Positions 30,158-37,527 are shown, numbered from the stretch's first letter. The stretch: 43,635 nt of DNA from a virus (IMGVR_UViG_3300032235_000348:1-43635), one strand, 5' to 3'. Numbers and translations are program-made. The notes: generated by a model from the letters alone, not told the origin.

Positions 30158-30757
30158 TTAAGCTTCAGCAGTAGCTTCTTTAGCAGCTTTCTTACTTTTG
30201 GGCGGATCGAGTTCATCGGCCGCCTTTCTTAGCTTTGCTGCTTCCTTGTACAATGCGTCAGCACGTGAGCGCATTTCCGAAGGAGTTAAAGAAATATCAG
30301 GGTTTACAGTCTCTGGAGTATCAACAATAACTTCTGCAGTGTTTGTTTCAGCTAGAGTTGGGACTACAGTATTTGAGCCGTCTTTGATAGCAAGATCATT
30401 AAGGCTAATTCCCTTTTGCTGAGCAATAATATTATTAAGCTCATCTAGCGGAATTGACGACTTTGTGTCAGGAGTAATCAGTACACCTGCTGTAGGAACT
30501 TTCTTCAAATACCCGTTGGTATGAAGATAGTGCAGCATATTGCTCCCATCTGGAAAGCGACGTACTGCCATTACGTCAGCAAGTTCGTCTGCCTGCTGCC
30601 CGATATCAGATTCTACAAGACTCATCAGTGAATCATGATATGAATCCATAAGAGACTGAGTTCCTACTACAAGTGCTGAATGCGGATCACCTGGAATAGT
30701 TCTATAAGCAACGACGATTTTTGCGCCGTTATTCTTCATTCGACCAACGTGTTTCAT
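30158..30757 (-). CDS. Conserved T4-like phage protein, unknown function
   Basis: A 199-residue protein. The N-terminal 120 residues look globular: KHVGRMKNNGAKIVVAYRTI, then SALVVGTQSLMDSYHDSLM and VAVRRFPDG-like beta/alpha alternation. The C-terminal 60 residues are charged and helical, ending in a Lys/Ala/Glu tail (KKAAKEATAEA). No enzyme motif is visible. From memory, similar proteins are conserved in cyanophage-type T4 relatives. AAGGAATTTTAA before the ATG gives a good ribosome-binding site, 10 bp after the stop of the upstream gene, so it is the last gene of the unit starting at the VWA gene. The stop touches the bidirectional terminator. Confidence 0.78.
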   Translation of the reverse strand: MKHVGRMKNNGAKIVVAYRTIPGDPHSALVVGTQSLMDSYHDSLMSLVESDIGQQADELADVMAVRRFPDGSNMLHYLHTNGYLKKVPTAGVLITPDTKSSIPLDELNNIIAQQKGISLNDLAIKDGSNTVVPTLAETNTAEVIVDTPETVNPDISLTPSEMRSRADALYKEAAKLRKAADELDPPKSKKAAKEATAEA

Positions 30758-30767
30758 TTAAAATTCC

Positions 30768-31031
30768 TTATTCTGCAGGCACTTCTTCGTTGCTCTGCTC
30801 TGCTGGAGGAGCAACTGCATTTAGGAAGTTGTTCAACTTGTTAAATGCGTTACCAACAGCTTCCATTTCAGCAGCACGGAATGCGCCACGCTGGCTAGCA
30901 ACATCGATAATAGCACGAAGATTGCCAAGGTCCTGTACAGTTAGTTCAGGGGCCTGCGCTACTTCTTCTCCGCCGATAGCACCGGTGTCAGTTACCTGAC
31001 CTTCATCAATTTGTTTAGGCTTCTTAGACAT
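30768..31031 (-). CDS. Small conserved T4-like phage protein, unknown function
   Basis: An 87-residue acidic protein. The N- and C-terminal thirds look disordered (rich in Glu, Pro, Gln and Ala). The core (about 29-70) is helical with LTVQDLGNLRAIIDVASQRG followed by AEMEAVGNAFNKL. From memory this core matches a small conserved protein of cyanophage-type T4 relatives with no known function. AGGAGA lies about 7 nt before the ATG. It sits between the 93- and 199-residue unknown genes in the same transcription unit, with an 11-bp gap and a 10-bp gap. Confidence 0.75.
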   Translation of the reverse strand: MSKKPKQIDEGQVTDTGAIGGEEVAQAPELTVQDLGNLRAIIDVASQRGAFRAAEMEAVGNAFNKLNNFLNAVAPPAEQSNEEVPAE

Positions 31032-31041
31032 ATTTTATCTC

Positions 31042-31323
31042 CTATACATTCTTGTCTAAATATGGACATGAAAGACTCATAATAGTTAGTTCTTTAGCGA
31101 CCTCGACACCTATTTCGTGGATCTGAACTACTTTATTATCGTAGTCTACCTTTAACCCTTTAACAATAGCATATCTGCTATCTAAGTTTTGGTAGACCCA
31201 TTTGTCTATCATCTCAATTCGGTTCGTATTCAGTGTCATTTTAGCAAAATGCTTTGGGATGTAAGTTAGACGTCTTGCATCTAAAACATTGAACGGATTC
31301 ACTGAGCCTTTTGTTAATGACAT
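31042..31323 (-). CDS. Small hypothetical protein
   Basis: A 93-residue protein without recognisable motifs. It mixes short strands and helices (RLTYIPKHFAKMTL, KWVYQNLDSRYAIVKGLKVD, VVQIHEIGVEVAKELTIMSL), has a single Cys near the end and no membrane segment. The central RYAIVKGLKVDYDNKVVQIH looks like a beta-hairpin, so a small alpha/beta fold is likely. It follows the VWA gene after a 28-bp gap and probably shares its transcript. A GATAAATA string at 31337-31344 resembles a late -10 box but would leave almost no leader. Function unknown. Confidence 0.7.
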   Translation of the reverse strand: MSLTKGSVNPFNVLDARRLTYIPKHFAKMTLNTNRIEMIDKWVYQNLDSRYAIVKGLKVDYDNKVVQIHEIGVEVAKELTIMSLSCPYLDKNV

Positions 31324-31351
31324 TATATACCTACTTTATTTATCCTGACGA

Positions 31352-32590
31352 TTACTTGTAGTAAGCGTATTGGCCAAACGGCGGAACAATTGATTCTGTA
31401 CCGTGAATAATAAACAGTGATTCACAGTAATCTCCATCACCCCAACTACCGCAAGGATAGCCGTCAGTGAACATGATGAATCGCTTAGGTTCGATGTCGT
31501 TGTCCTTCATGAACTTGTAGTTTGCATCGAAGTCAGTGCCGCCACCGCCTTTGACTTGGTAGTTCATGATGTCGTCAGCATTGTCGCCGCTAAACTTCTC
31601 GTAGTTGTAAACTCGAGTATCAAAGCACCATAGCTGAAGATTAAAGTCCTGGTATTCATCCATAATGCCCTTAACTTCGGAAAGGAAGTCTTTGGCCTGC
31701 TTGTCTGAAATAGAACCGCTCATATCAACTGCGCAGCAAACATCAATAGTTTCTTCATTGACCATTCCTGGTAGAATAGCACCGCACATTTGACTCTTAC
31801 GATTAGGACGACTAAAGCTAAAGTTACTCTTGAGAATGCTCTGAATGTTCATACGAAGCAGTTCTCGCCAATCCATCTTAGGCTCAGTAAAGTCCTTGAT
31901 AAGACGAGCTACGCCTGCAGGAACCTTGCCTGCGCCTGCTGAATGAGCGGCGCTGACCATAGCTTCCTTAATTTCGTCTCGAATTTGCTTTAGCTCTTCC
32001 TTGCTGTAACGAACCGGACCATTGCCGTCTTGATCACTATCGCCGTCCCCGTCGCCTTCACCGTCAAGGTGTTCGTCTAGTAGGTCACCGAGTGAACTAA
32101 TGTCGATCTTGTCTGCCTTTTCGTAGAGTTCGTCGTAGATCTGTTCAAACGACCAACCTCGATACTTATTGTCCTGGAAGACTTTAATAAAGCTCGGAAA
32201 TTCGCCGATCTTATCGTCCTTGCAGATCTGATTAACAGCATAGTCCATTGCAATGTTAGCTAGTTTTTTATCGCGGCTTTCGCAACGACCCATATGGTCA
32301 AACACATTGTGAAGAACTTCGTGTGCAAAGCCAAACTCAGCTTCCTTGGGCTTTAGCTTGTCGACAAATCCGACATTGTAATAAAAGTTACGACCATCAG
32401 TTGCTAGGGTTGGAAGCCAGTCGCTAGCATCAATAAGATTGAGTCGAGTTGCAAGATTGCCAAAAAATGGATGGCGTAGTAGAAGACCGACGCGAGCAGT
32501 AGTTAGCTTCTCAATGACACGATTTTTTTCTTCGCGTGTGTATTCGCGAACTTCTGCCTTTTTAGTCTTTTCTTGCTTCATAATCGACAT
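31352..32590 (-). CDS. Metallopeptidase-like (DUF2201-type) protein with VWA domain, partner of MoxR ATPase
   Basis: A 412-residue protein. The N-terminal half carries H90-E-V-L-H94, an HExxH zinc motif, followed by NIAMDYAVNQICK, as in DUF2201-type putative metallopeptidases. Residues about 176-190 are an Asp/Gly-rich acidic linker (GEGDGDGDSDQDGNG). The C-terminal VWA domain has a complete MIDAS: D289-x-S291-x-S293, T352 and D376 (FTDG). In bacteria, VWA proteins like this, including CobT, work with MoxR/CobS AAA+ ATPases as metal-insertion or remodelling chaperones. The MoxR gene lies immediately upstream, across a terminator. This gene has its own sigma70 promoter (TTGACT-18-TATAAT) and GGAGA before the ATG. 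Codons are visibly GC-richer than in flanking genes. The substrate in the infected cell is unknown. Confidence 0.87.
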   Translation of the reverse strand: MSIMKQEKTKKAEVREYTREEKNRVIEKLTTARVGLLLRHPFFGNLATRLNLIDASDWLPTLATDGRNFYYNVGFVDKLKPKEAEFGFAHEVLHNVFDHMGRCESRDKKLANIAMDYAVNQICKDDKIGEFPSFIKVFQDNKYRGWSFEQIYDELYEKADKIDISSLGDLLDEHLDGEGDGDGDSDQDGNGPVRYSKEELKQIRDEIKEAMVSAAHSAGAGKVPAGVARLIKDFTEPKMDWRELLRMNIQSILKSNFSFSRPNRKSQMCGAILPGMVNEETIDVCCAVDMSGSISDKQAKDFLSEVKGIMDEYQDFNLQLWCFDTRVYNYEKFSGDNADDIMNYQVKGGGGTDFDANYKFMKDNDIEPKRFIMFTDGYPCGSWGDGDYCESLFIIHGTESIVPPFGQYAYYK

Positions 32591-32622
32591 GTGATTCTCC
32601 GTATGATTTAAAATACTTCCGC

Positions 32623-32652
32623 ATTATATACGGCGGGTAGGGTATAAGTCAA
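32623..32652 (-). promoter_or_regulatory. Sigma70-type promoter of the VWA gene
   Basis: On the minus strand TTGACT (32652-32647), an 18-bp spacer and TATAAT (32628-32623) form a near-consensus promoter in the 111-bp gap after the MoxR terminator. The start would be near 32616, giving a leader of about 26 nt with GGAGA before the ATG at 32590. Confidence 0.82.
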
Positions 32653-32669
32653 GTAATGTTTTGATAAAA

Positions 32670-32693
32670 ATAAAGGGCCCGAAGGCCCTTTAT
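32670..32693 (-). terminator. Intrinsic terminator after the MoxR gene
   Basis: A 10-bp perfect stem, ATAAAGGGCC paired with GGCCCTTTAT, closes a four-base loop that reads TTCG on the minus strand, the very stable UUCG tetraloop. Minus-strand sequence after the stem is T-rich (ATTTTTATC). It begins about 9 bp after the MoxR stop and separates MoxR transcription from the VWA promoter. Confidence 0.88.
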
Positions 32694-32701
32694 TCTCGGT
32701 T

Positions 32702-33781
32702 TTACTCCATGGCGGAGATAATGTACTTACCGTACTTGTCGTGGAATTCATCAAAGCTGTTAAGCTTCGAAGCATCAAACGGAAGATTGTACTGAGTAAG
32801 TGCAACCTTAGCGCCCATAACAACAAGCTCAGTTGGGAAGTTGTCCATCATGAAACGGAAGAAGCAATCTGCCTGTTCGTTCCAATCCTTTTCCTTCTTT
32901 TCGTGTGCAGTCTGTAGCTCGTAACACATGGAAATAGTCAGCGAATACATTGCTGAAATTTCCTTGATGTTCAGCTTCTTAACTTCACCCTTGAGCACTT
33001 GCTCAGGACGCGGTAGCTGCTTGGCAATCTTACGATGTGCCATAAACTTAACAGCAAGACCGTCACCGACTGCACCAGCAACTAGGTCAGTTAGTGTACT
33101 GTCACCGAGGTCATCGTCGCCGAGTAGATCGGAAACAAACGACCAAGAACGCGGAGTTGCAAAAGCACGACTTGCGCTCTTCGGATCAAAGTCATAAAGA
33201 TCCTGCTTGGCAAAGCCGAGGTAGCCAACTACCTGCTCGTGGATCTTGTTCTTAACAGCCCATTCCTGCCAATCATCAAAGCTGGTCTTCAGTTCAAGGT
33301 GTAGGAAGCGGTTAGCTAGCGGAGCAGGCATACGATAAGTAACGCCCTTGTCGCTTTCACGGTTACCAGCAGCAACAATGCTTACACCCTTAGGCAGTCG
33401 GTAAGTACCAACTCGACGGTTAAGAATTAGCTGATATGCAGCAGCTTGAGTAGCAGGAGCAGCGGAGTTAAGTTCGTCTAGGAACAAAATTGCAGTGGAT
33501 TCAGGATCGCTTGGAAGCTCAATCGGTGGAGCCCAAGTCATTGTCTGCAGGTCGGGATTATAAAAAGGAATGCCCTTGATGTCAGTGGGTTCCCAAAGAG
33601 AAAGTCGGATATCGATAACTTCGCGATCCTGTTCAGCACCAATCTGGTGAACAATATCGGACTTACCAATGCCCGGGGGACCCCACATAAACACAGGACG
33701 GTTTACCTTGAAGCACTTGCGAATAGCGGCCTTTGCTTCGTTAGGAGTCTGTGTCCGATTAACACTTGCTACTTCTGCCAT
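32702..33781 (-). CDS. MoxR/CobS-type AAA+ ATPase
   Basis: A 359-residue AAA+ ATPase. The Walker A motif is G34-PPGIGK-S41, Walker B is ILFLDE at 98-103, sensor 1 is N140 in VAAGN, and a candidate arginine finger is R158 in PLANRF. ALW-type WEPTDIKG and the NSAAPATQAAAYQLI helix are characteristic of the MoxR branch, in which CobS also falls. MoxR ATPases remodel or load metals into targets with VWA-domain partners, and the next gene downstream encodes one with a full MIDAS. In cyanophages a related gene is annotated cobS; cobaltochelatase activity is not implied here because the large CobN subunit is absent. The gene is flanked by its own promoter and terminator, is GC-rich compared with the rest of the window, and starts after AAAGG. 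Confidence 0.9.
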   Translation of the reverse strand: MAEVASVNRTQTPNEAKAAIRKCFKVNRPVFMWGPPGIGKSDIVHQIGAEQDREVIDIRLSLWEPTDIKGIPFYNPDLQTMTWAPPIELPSDPESTAILFLDELNSAAPATQAAAYQLILNRRVGTYRLPKGVSIVAAGNRESDKGVTYRMPAPLANRFLHLELKTSFDDWQEWAVKNKIHEQVVGYLGFAKQDLYDFDPKSASRAFATPRSWSFVSDLLGDDDLGDSTLTDLVAGAVGDGLAVKFMAHRKIAKQLPRPEQVLKGEVKKLNIKEISAMYSLTISMCYELQTAHEKKEKDWNEQADCFFRFMMDNFPTELVVMGAKVALTQYNLPFDASKLNSFDEFHDKYGKYIISAME

Positions 33782-33833
33782 GTAATAAAACCTTTTAGTT
33801 AAGTTGATGAATACAGCGTCTTACTGTTCCGTG

Positions 33834-33862
33834 ATTATAATGTAAAAGGGGTAAGTGGTCAA
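33834..33862 (-). promoter_or_regulatory. Sigma70-type promoter of the MoxR gene
   Basis: TTGACC (33862-33857), exactly 17 bp, then TATAAT (33839-33834) on the minus strand. The -35 box contains the TGA stop of the upstream gene. The leader to the ATG at 33781 would be about 45 nt. Strength should be high for a host sigma70 polymerase, which fits early expression. Confidence 0.85.
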
Positions 33863-34266
33863 CTGGTTTTTTCTGACATCTCAGAATTATTTTGATTCGA
33901 CATAGCCTTAGCAAAGCCGAACTTTTGAACATCACCACTGAACAGTACCAGTTGAACTGCGGTTTTTTCTTTAAAAACAACGATTGATTTTTTAGTGAGG
34001 TAGTATGGCCCGTCGATAAATCTATCTAACCAAATAGTAACTTGATTCGTAATAGTAATTTCTTTTGGAAATTCTATGTTATAGCTCTTCATATCCATTT
34101 GAGAAGTGAATACTTCGAACCCATATTCAGTTAAGCGAAATCCGCCATCTAACTTTTTACGAGGATTCTGCCAAAGTAAATTATGATTTTTAGCCATAGT
34201 CTTTGCATCGGTTGACCAACCTAGATGATCGCTGACAATTTTAGTTAAATGGCTCTTAATGTCCAT
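33859..34266 (-). CDS. Hypothetical protein (135 aa)
   Basis: A soluble 135-residue protein of unknown function. The N-terminus is helical (IKSHLTKIVSDHLGWSTDA), followed by a beta-rich part with GGFRLTEYGFEVF, ITITNQVTIWLDRFIDGPYY and KKSIVVFKEKTAVQLVLFSG. This order resembles a small winged-helix-like or phage accessory fold, but no family is recognised. The C-terminal 15 residues are polar and probably disordered. The start overlaps the preceding stop as TAATG, so it is translationally coupled to the 34266-34550 gene. The -35 box of the MoxR promoter overlaps its stop. Confidence 0.75.
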   Translation of the reverse strand: MDIKSHLTKIVSDHLGWSTDAKTMAKNHNLLWQNPRKKLDGGFRLTEYGFEVFTSQMDMKSYNIEFPKEITITNQVTIWLDRFIDGPYYLTKKSIVVFKEKTAVQLVLFSGDVQKFGFAKAMSNQNNSEMSEKTS

Positions 34267-34550
34267 TATTGCATCTTTTCGCCCGATGTTAATTTATAAA
34301 CAGAAAAGTCTGTGCAGTTGAATAGCTTGTTAAGTTTTTCAGCTAAGTTAATAGCATGACCGCTATTCGAAAAAGATACTTTTTTATATTTTGGACCTAG
34401 TTGATGTGCTAACATACTAAAGGTTTTCAAATTAACTGGACGATCTTTGTAAAAGACCGCCCAAATGGCATCAGCTTCCAAAACTTGCTCAGTCTTATAG
34501 GTCTTCTTATTCGTAATTTCTAATAATATTACGGGCTTAGGTCTACTCAT
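34266..34550 (-). CDS. Hypothetical protein (94 aa), start corrected to ATG
   Basis: I choose the ATG at 34550 (MSRPKPVILLEITNKK) rather than a GTG at 34565, because the longer form begins inside an inverted repeat with no ribosome-binding site. The product alternates strands and helices: PVILLEITNKKTYKTEQVLE, ADAIWAVFYKDRPVNLKTF, then KVSFSNSGHAINLAEKLNKL. This is a compact alpha/beta protein of unknown function. The stop overlaps the next ATG. It is preceded by a possible late promoter (34583-34590), making it and the next gene the only minus-strand pair with such a signal. Confidence 0.7.
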   Translation of the reverse strand: MSRPKPVILLEITNKKTYKTEQVLEADAIWAVFYKDRPVNLKTFSMLAHQLGPKYKKVSFSNSGHAINLAEKLNKLFNCTDFSVYKLTSGEKMQ

Positions 34551-34583
34551 ATAAGCGTGTCTCACAATAATATATACGCTTAT
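34551..34583. repeat. Inverted repeat between possible late promoter and start codon
   Basis: ATAAGCGT (34551-34558) and ACGCTTAT (34576-34583) are perfect 8-bp arms with a 17-bp spacer. One arm touches the ATG of the 94-residue gene and the other touches the late-type -10 box. Because transcription would start inside the distal arm, a DNA operator is more likely than an RNA hairpin. Confidence 0.5.
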
Positions 34584-34590
34584 ATTTAGC
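34583..34590 (-). promoter_or_regulatory. Candidate late promoter -10 box (GCTAAATA)
   Basis: On the minus strand GCTAAATA resembles the T4-type late box TATAAATA at the last six positions. No acceptable sigma70 -35/-10 pair is visible here, unlike at the other minus-strand units. The start would be near 34577, giving a leader of about 27 nt to the ATG at 34550. AT-rich context makes this tentative. Confidence 0.35.
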
Positions 34591-34599
34591 CGTTTTGGG

Positions 34600-34824
34600 C
34601 TAGAGACTGCCCCCGTCCATAGTAATAGTAATACTGTCTTGTTGCTGCATATTGAATGCTATTGCATCTAATTCTCCAGCAATACGTGTCATTACTACGG
34701 CTAATGATTCTTCTAGCATTCCGACCTCATCTATGGTCAAATTGAGGCTTTTTTGGCCACTTTTTCGAGCAATTCGAGCCTTTTCTAGGAACATTTCGAT
34801 AGGTAATGTGTTAAGTGGTTGCAT
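34600..34824 (-). CDS. Small helical conserved phage protein
   Basis: A 74-residue, mostly helical protein: NTLPIEMFLEKARIARKSGQ, LNLTIDEVGMLEESLAVVMT and RIAGELDAIAFNM. The pattern of two or three amphipathic helices suggests a small helical bundle that dimerises or binds a partner. No motif gives a function. From memory, similar short proteins are found near RNase H in cyanophage-type T4 relatives. The ATG overlaps the upstream gene by 14 bp and is preceded by TAGGGAT, an acceptable ribosome-binding site. It is the last gene of the queE unit. Confidence 0.72.
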   Translation of the reverse strand: MQPLNTLPIEMFLEKARIARKSGQKSLNLTIDEVGMLEESLAVVMTRIAGELDAIAFNMQQQDSITITMDGGSL

Positions 34825-35299
34825 CAGTATCCCTACTCAAAGAATTCAACATAGTTCTCATTTCTAATTCGGTCTTATAAGGACCTTTAAATGGATATCT
34901 CTCTAATGTAATTAGCTTTGGACAAAAAGATTTAACCCATCCTTTTCTAAATTTAATTACATAATAACCGGCGCAATAAAGGCTTTTACTTTTTACACTC
35001 TTTGCATATATTGGTAACTTTTTTTGAACATTCCAAAGAGGATTAAATGCTTTTCCGTTAACCGGAAAACCGTCGATGTCGTTAGCAGCTTCTTTCTTCT
35101 TTTCTACAGGAGCATCTAACGAATCAATAGTAATTCCAAATCTTTCTTTAATTTCTGTTAAATCATGGAGATCATATCTTTGGCCACGACTTAATAAAGT
35201 ATAGCCTTTCTTTTCTTTGCTTAGAGTAGCAATCTTTTCGCCGCCACGCTCTACAATCCAAAACTTATTTGGAACTAGTACTTTAGTTTTAGTGGTCAT
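34811..35299 (-). CDS. Conserved hypothetical protein (162 aa), linked to RNase H
   Basis: A basic protein of 162 residues. Residues 1-60 form a beta-rich unit with NKFWIVERGGEKIATLSKEK and GYTLLSRGQRYDLHDLTEIK. A charged linker (KKKEAAND) follows. The C-terminal unit includes GFPVNGKAFNPLWNVQKKLP, SLYCAGYYVIKFRKGWVKSF and ERYPFKGPYKTELEMRTMLN. The aromatic and Lys-rich C-terminal unit suggests nucleic-acid binding, but no family is recognised. It overlaps the RNase H gene at its start by 4 bp (ATGA), so a role in replication or RNA-primer processing is possible from context alone. Confidence 0.75.
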   Translation of the reverse strand: MTTKTKVLVPNKFWIVERGGEKIATLSKEKKGYTLLSRGQRYDLHDLTEIKERFGITIDSLDAPVEKKKEAANDIDGFPVNGKAFNPLWNVQKKLPIYAKSVKSKSLYCAGYYVIKFRKGWVKSFCPKLITLERYPFKGPYKTELEMRTMLNSLSRDTDATT

Positions 35300-36282
35300 T
35301 GATGATACCTTGCATTTAGTGGATCTGCATAGCTTTGTGCTTGTTCAGCAATCTTAGCTAGATCAAATTGAGCGCAAAACTTCATGAGTCGAATACCAAC
35401 TTGGCTGATGTTCTTTTCCTTGTCAATTTCATCTTTAATTGTGTTATTGATCACTGTTTTGATATGATCGGGCTGAGCTGTAAGATCACAAAGTAAAACA
35501 TTTCGATTGTAATCTTCTAACACGCGATGTTCAATACCTTCATGATCCATCCAACGCTGTAACATTAGGTTGTTCCATGCCCAGCCTTTAGAATTACGAT
35601 CCTCAAATGCTTCATGTAATCCTACTTTGTTTTTGCTGCCTTTTTTACGAACACCAGGATATGCACTAAACACGTTATCGCTAGTATCGCCTCTCATGCA
35701 CTTTTCAAACAACTGCCATTCAGGATTTGGTGCAGGCTTAAATTCTCCAGTTTTCTTATCCTTAACAGGCTTGCCCTTGTCGTCAAAGTAACCTTCGTGT
35801 GTAGTAGTAACACCTTGCACACCGTTATATTGTTTTACATTAGGCGCAATAAGCTGTGCAAAGTCGCCGTCAGTTGAAATAATAACATGATTGTCTTCAG
35901 GATGATTCCTTATCCACCCTGCAATAAGATCGTCTGCTTCGAGCACAGGATTTTGCAAAACAGTGCAGTTAGTTTTAGTATGAACAAACTCTTTAAAAAC
36001 GTCAAACGTTTCCCAAAATAGCTGATCTTCTTCAGCTTCTCGCGGAGTAAGTGCTGCTCTAGCATCACTGCGATTTCTTTTATAAGGTGCATAAACATCC
36101 TTACGCCAGCTACGACCTTCTAGGCAAAAAACTACATGCTTTCCACCAAAGTCGGCCCACGCCTTGCGTATAGAACTAAGCATGACATGCAGACTCATGC
36201 CAACCTTTTCTTGTGCATCGCCTCTCATAACGTGACGAGCTCGGAAAAATGTATTAGCAGTATCTACTAGAATATATGTCAT
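35296..36282 (-). CDS. rnh: T4 RNase H-like 5'-3' exonuclease (FEN/PIN fold)
   Basis: A 328-residue flap-nuclease family protein, close to T4 RNase H (305). Metal-binding acidic residues are in place: D7 (YILVDTANTFFRAR), E115, D117 and D118 (LEADDLIAG), D138 and D140 (STDGDFAQL), and D199 and D202 (RGDTSDN). The RNRSDARAAL region near 69-78 corresponds to the mobile arch that grips flaps. A helix-hairpin-helix-like G-V-R-K-K-G stretch follows at about 210-215. The enzyme removes RNA primers and 5' flaps from Okazaki fragments during phage replication. It overlaps the preceding gene as TAATG and the following gene by 4 bp. Confidence in family is high. Confidence 0.92.
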   Translation of the reverse strand: MTYILVDTANTFFRARHVMRGDAQEKVGMSLHVMLSSIRKAWADFGGKHVVFCLEGRSWRKDVYAPYKRNRSDARAALTPREAEEDQLFWETFDVFKEFVHTKTNCTVLQNPVLEADDLIAGWIRNHPEDNHVIISTDGDFAQLIAPNVKQYNGVQGVTTTHEGYFDDKGKPVKDKKTGEFKPAPNPEWQLFEKCMRGDTSDNVFSAYPGVRKKGSKNKVGLHEAFEDRNSKGWAWNNLMLQRWMDHEGIEHRVLEDYNRNVLLCDLTAQPDHIKTVINNTIKDEIDKEKNISQVGIRLMKFCAQFDLAKIAEQAQSYADPLNARYHQ

Positions 36283-36659
36283 TAACTAACCTCTGACTTT
36301 CCATTACCTAAATTGTTAACATTAATGTAACCACTAAACCTGCGATCCATCATAACTCCTTCTTCATTGCCAATTTCTCGACATAAATCTTGGAACCATG
36401 CATCGACTAGCTCTTCGTCTGTACCGCCTGTATAACCGTTGTTGCGCAACATTACTATAAAGTATTCATTCCAGTCAAGCTCAAAGAATCCATTTCTAGG
36501 ATTTTCGGGATTAACATGAGTGTCTAATACTGCAACCCAAGGCTCTTTATTAGTAGTAGCTGCTGTTTTAGGATCTACTTCACTAGGTGGAACAATGTAA
36601 TCCCCTGCAACTTTTTTAGTAAATCTTTTTTGATACCAGTTTTTAATAAATTCAAACAT
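36282..36659 (-). CDS. Conserved T4-like phage protein (125 aa), start corrected
   Basis: I place the start at ATG 36659 (MFEFIKNWYQKRF), preceded by TTAAGGATT at good spacing and 11 bp after the queE stop. A longer frame to 36683 would overlap queE and lacks a ribosome-binding site. The product has a short basic N-terminal helix, a linker, then a compact domain with PWVAVLDTHVNPENPRNGFF, ELDWNEYFIVMLRNNGYTGG and a C-terminal SGYINVNNLGNGKSEVS. From memory the family is conserved in cyanophage-type T4 relatives, function unknown. Its place between queE and RNase H suggests co-expression, not necessarily a shared pathway. Confidence 0.78.
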   Translation of the reverse strand: MFEFIKNWYQKRFTKKVAGDYIVPPSEVDPKTAATTNKEPWVAVLDTHVNPENPRNGFFELDWNEYFIVMLRNNGYTGGTDEELVDAWFQDLCREIGNEEGVMMDRRFSGYINVNNLGNGKSEVS

Positions 36660-36670
36660 AACAATAATCC

Positions 36671-37522
36671 TTAAGTTGCCCAAGCATTTTTAAACAACGG
36701 AACCTGTAAGCGATCGCTGTAGCGTAAGCCGTGCTTTAGTGCTAACAATGCAACATTTTTATTGTTCATTGAATATACGTCCTCAACACCGCCAACCGGC
36801 ATTAAGTAAATCGGGCCAGTAAATCCTGCATCACGATAGATCTGACTAACTTCTAATGCTTCTGCTGCGTCCTCTTCTGTGGCAACAACAAACTTGAGAT
36901 AAGCATAACCGTACTGTTCATAGCTGCACACAATATCTGGACGAATTGCTTCTTCGCGCTTCTCACCGCTAACACTTAATTTAGCACTAACAGAGAATGT
37001 AATTTCACGATCAAATGGTGCGTCAACGCCACTGTACCATTCGTCTAGAAAATGCATAAACTCTGGAGTTAGTTCTTGTGTACCGTTTGTTTCAAAGGTA
37101 ATTTCCTTTAAGTTACGCATCTTAGGATTGCTGAGCAAATCCGGATATGAACGCTGCCATCCTAGCAACGGCTCGCCGCCCGTAATAACAAGGTGCTCAT
37201 CACGCCATTCGTTAAACGGAAGCAGTCCCATGATTCGATCTACGATCTCATCAGTATCTACCTGCGGGGACAAATGCTTGAAACGCGGGTCCCAAGATGC
37301 GTAACTATCACATCCTGTAGTGACAAGTGGAAGTGCGTTGTAATCAGTGTACTTACTTGGATCGACGTTTACTGCTTCTTGACTCAGTTCGCCCTTGGGC
37401 ATACCAAAGCCTGCACATTTGAAGTTACATCCAAATGTTCGCAAGAAAATACTAGGAACGCCCATATATCGGCCTTCACCTTGTACACTGTAAAATAATT
37501 CTGCTAGTTTAATTTTGCTCAT
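36671..37522 (-). CDS. queE: QueE-like 7-carboxy-7-deazaguanine synthase (radical SAM)
   Basis: A 283-residue radical SAM protein. It starts with LAELFYSVQGEGRYMG and RTFGCNFKC, the QueE signature, and has GGEP at 115-118 for SAM binding. Cysteines for the 4Fe-4S cluster would be C32, C36 and then C71 in TTGCDSYASWD, a much wider spacing than the CX3CX2C of most radical SAM enzymes but compatible with the modified cluster loops of QueE. The enzyme converts carboxy-tetrahydropterin to carboxy-deazaguanine. FolE and a QueD-like protein are encoded upstream, so the pathway is nearly complete in the window. Its strong promoter lies so close to the ATG that the mRNA would be leaderless. Homology is firm; activity is inferred. 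Confidence 0.9.
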   Translation of the reverse strand: MSKIKLAELFYSVQGEGRYMGVPSIFLRTFGCNFKCAGFGMPKGELSQEAVNVDPSKYTDYNALPLVTTGCDSYASWDPRFKHLSPQVDTDEIVDRIMGLLPFNEWRDEHLVITGGEPLLGWQRSYPDLLSNPKMRNLKEITFETNGTQELTPEFMHFLDEWYSGVDAPFDREITFSVSAKLSVSGEKREEAIRPDIVCSYEQYGYAYLKFVVATEEDAAEALEVSQIYRDAGFTGPIYLMPVGGVEDVYSMNNKNVALLALKHGLRYSDRLQVPLFKNAWAT

Positions 37523-37527
37523 AATGT

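Noticed and set aside
31337-31344. GATAAATA (minus) as a late promoter for the 93-residue gene
   Set aside because: Predicted start leaves about 8 nt before the ATG, and the gene is already served by the VWA promoter.
34563-34565. GTG start for the 94-residue gene
   Set aside because: No ribosome-binding site, and it lies in the spacer of an inverted repeat. ATG 34550 is the simpler choice.
36660-36683. Upstream start of the 125-residue gene within queE
   Set aside because: AAGGA is correctly spaced for ATG 36659, while the longer form has no such signal and overlaps queE.
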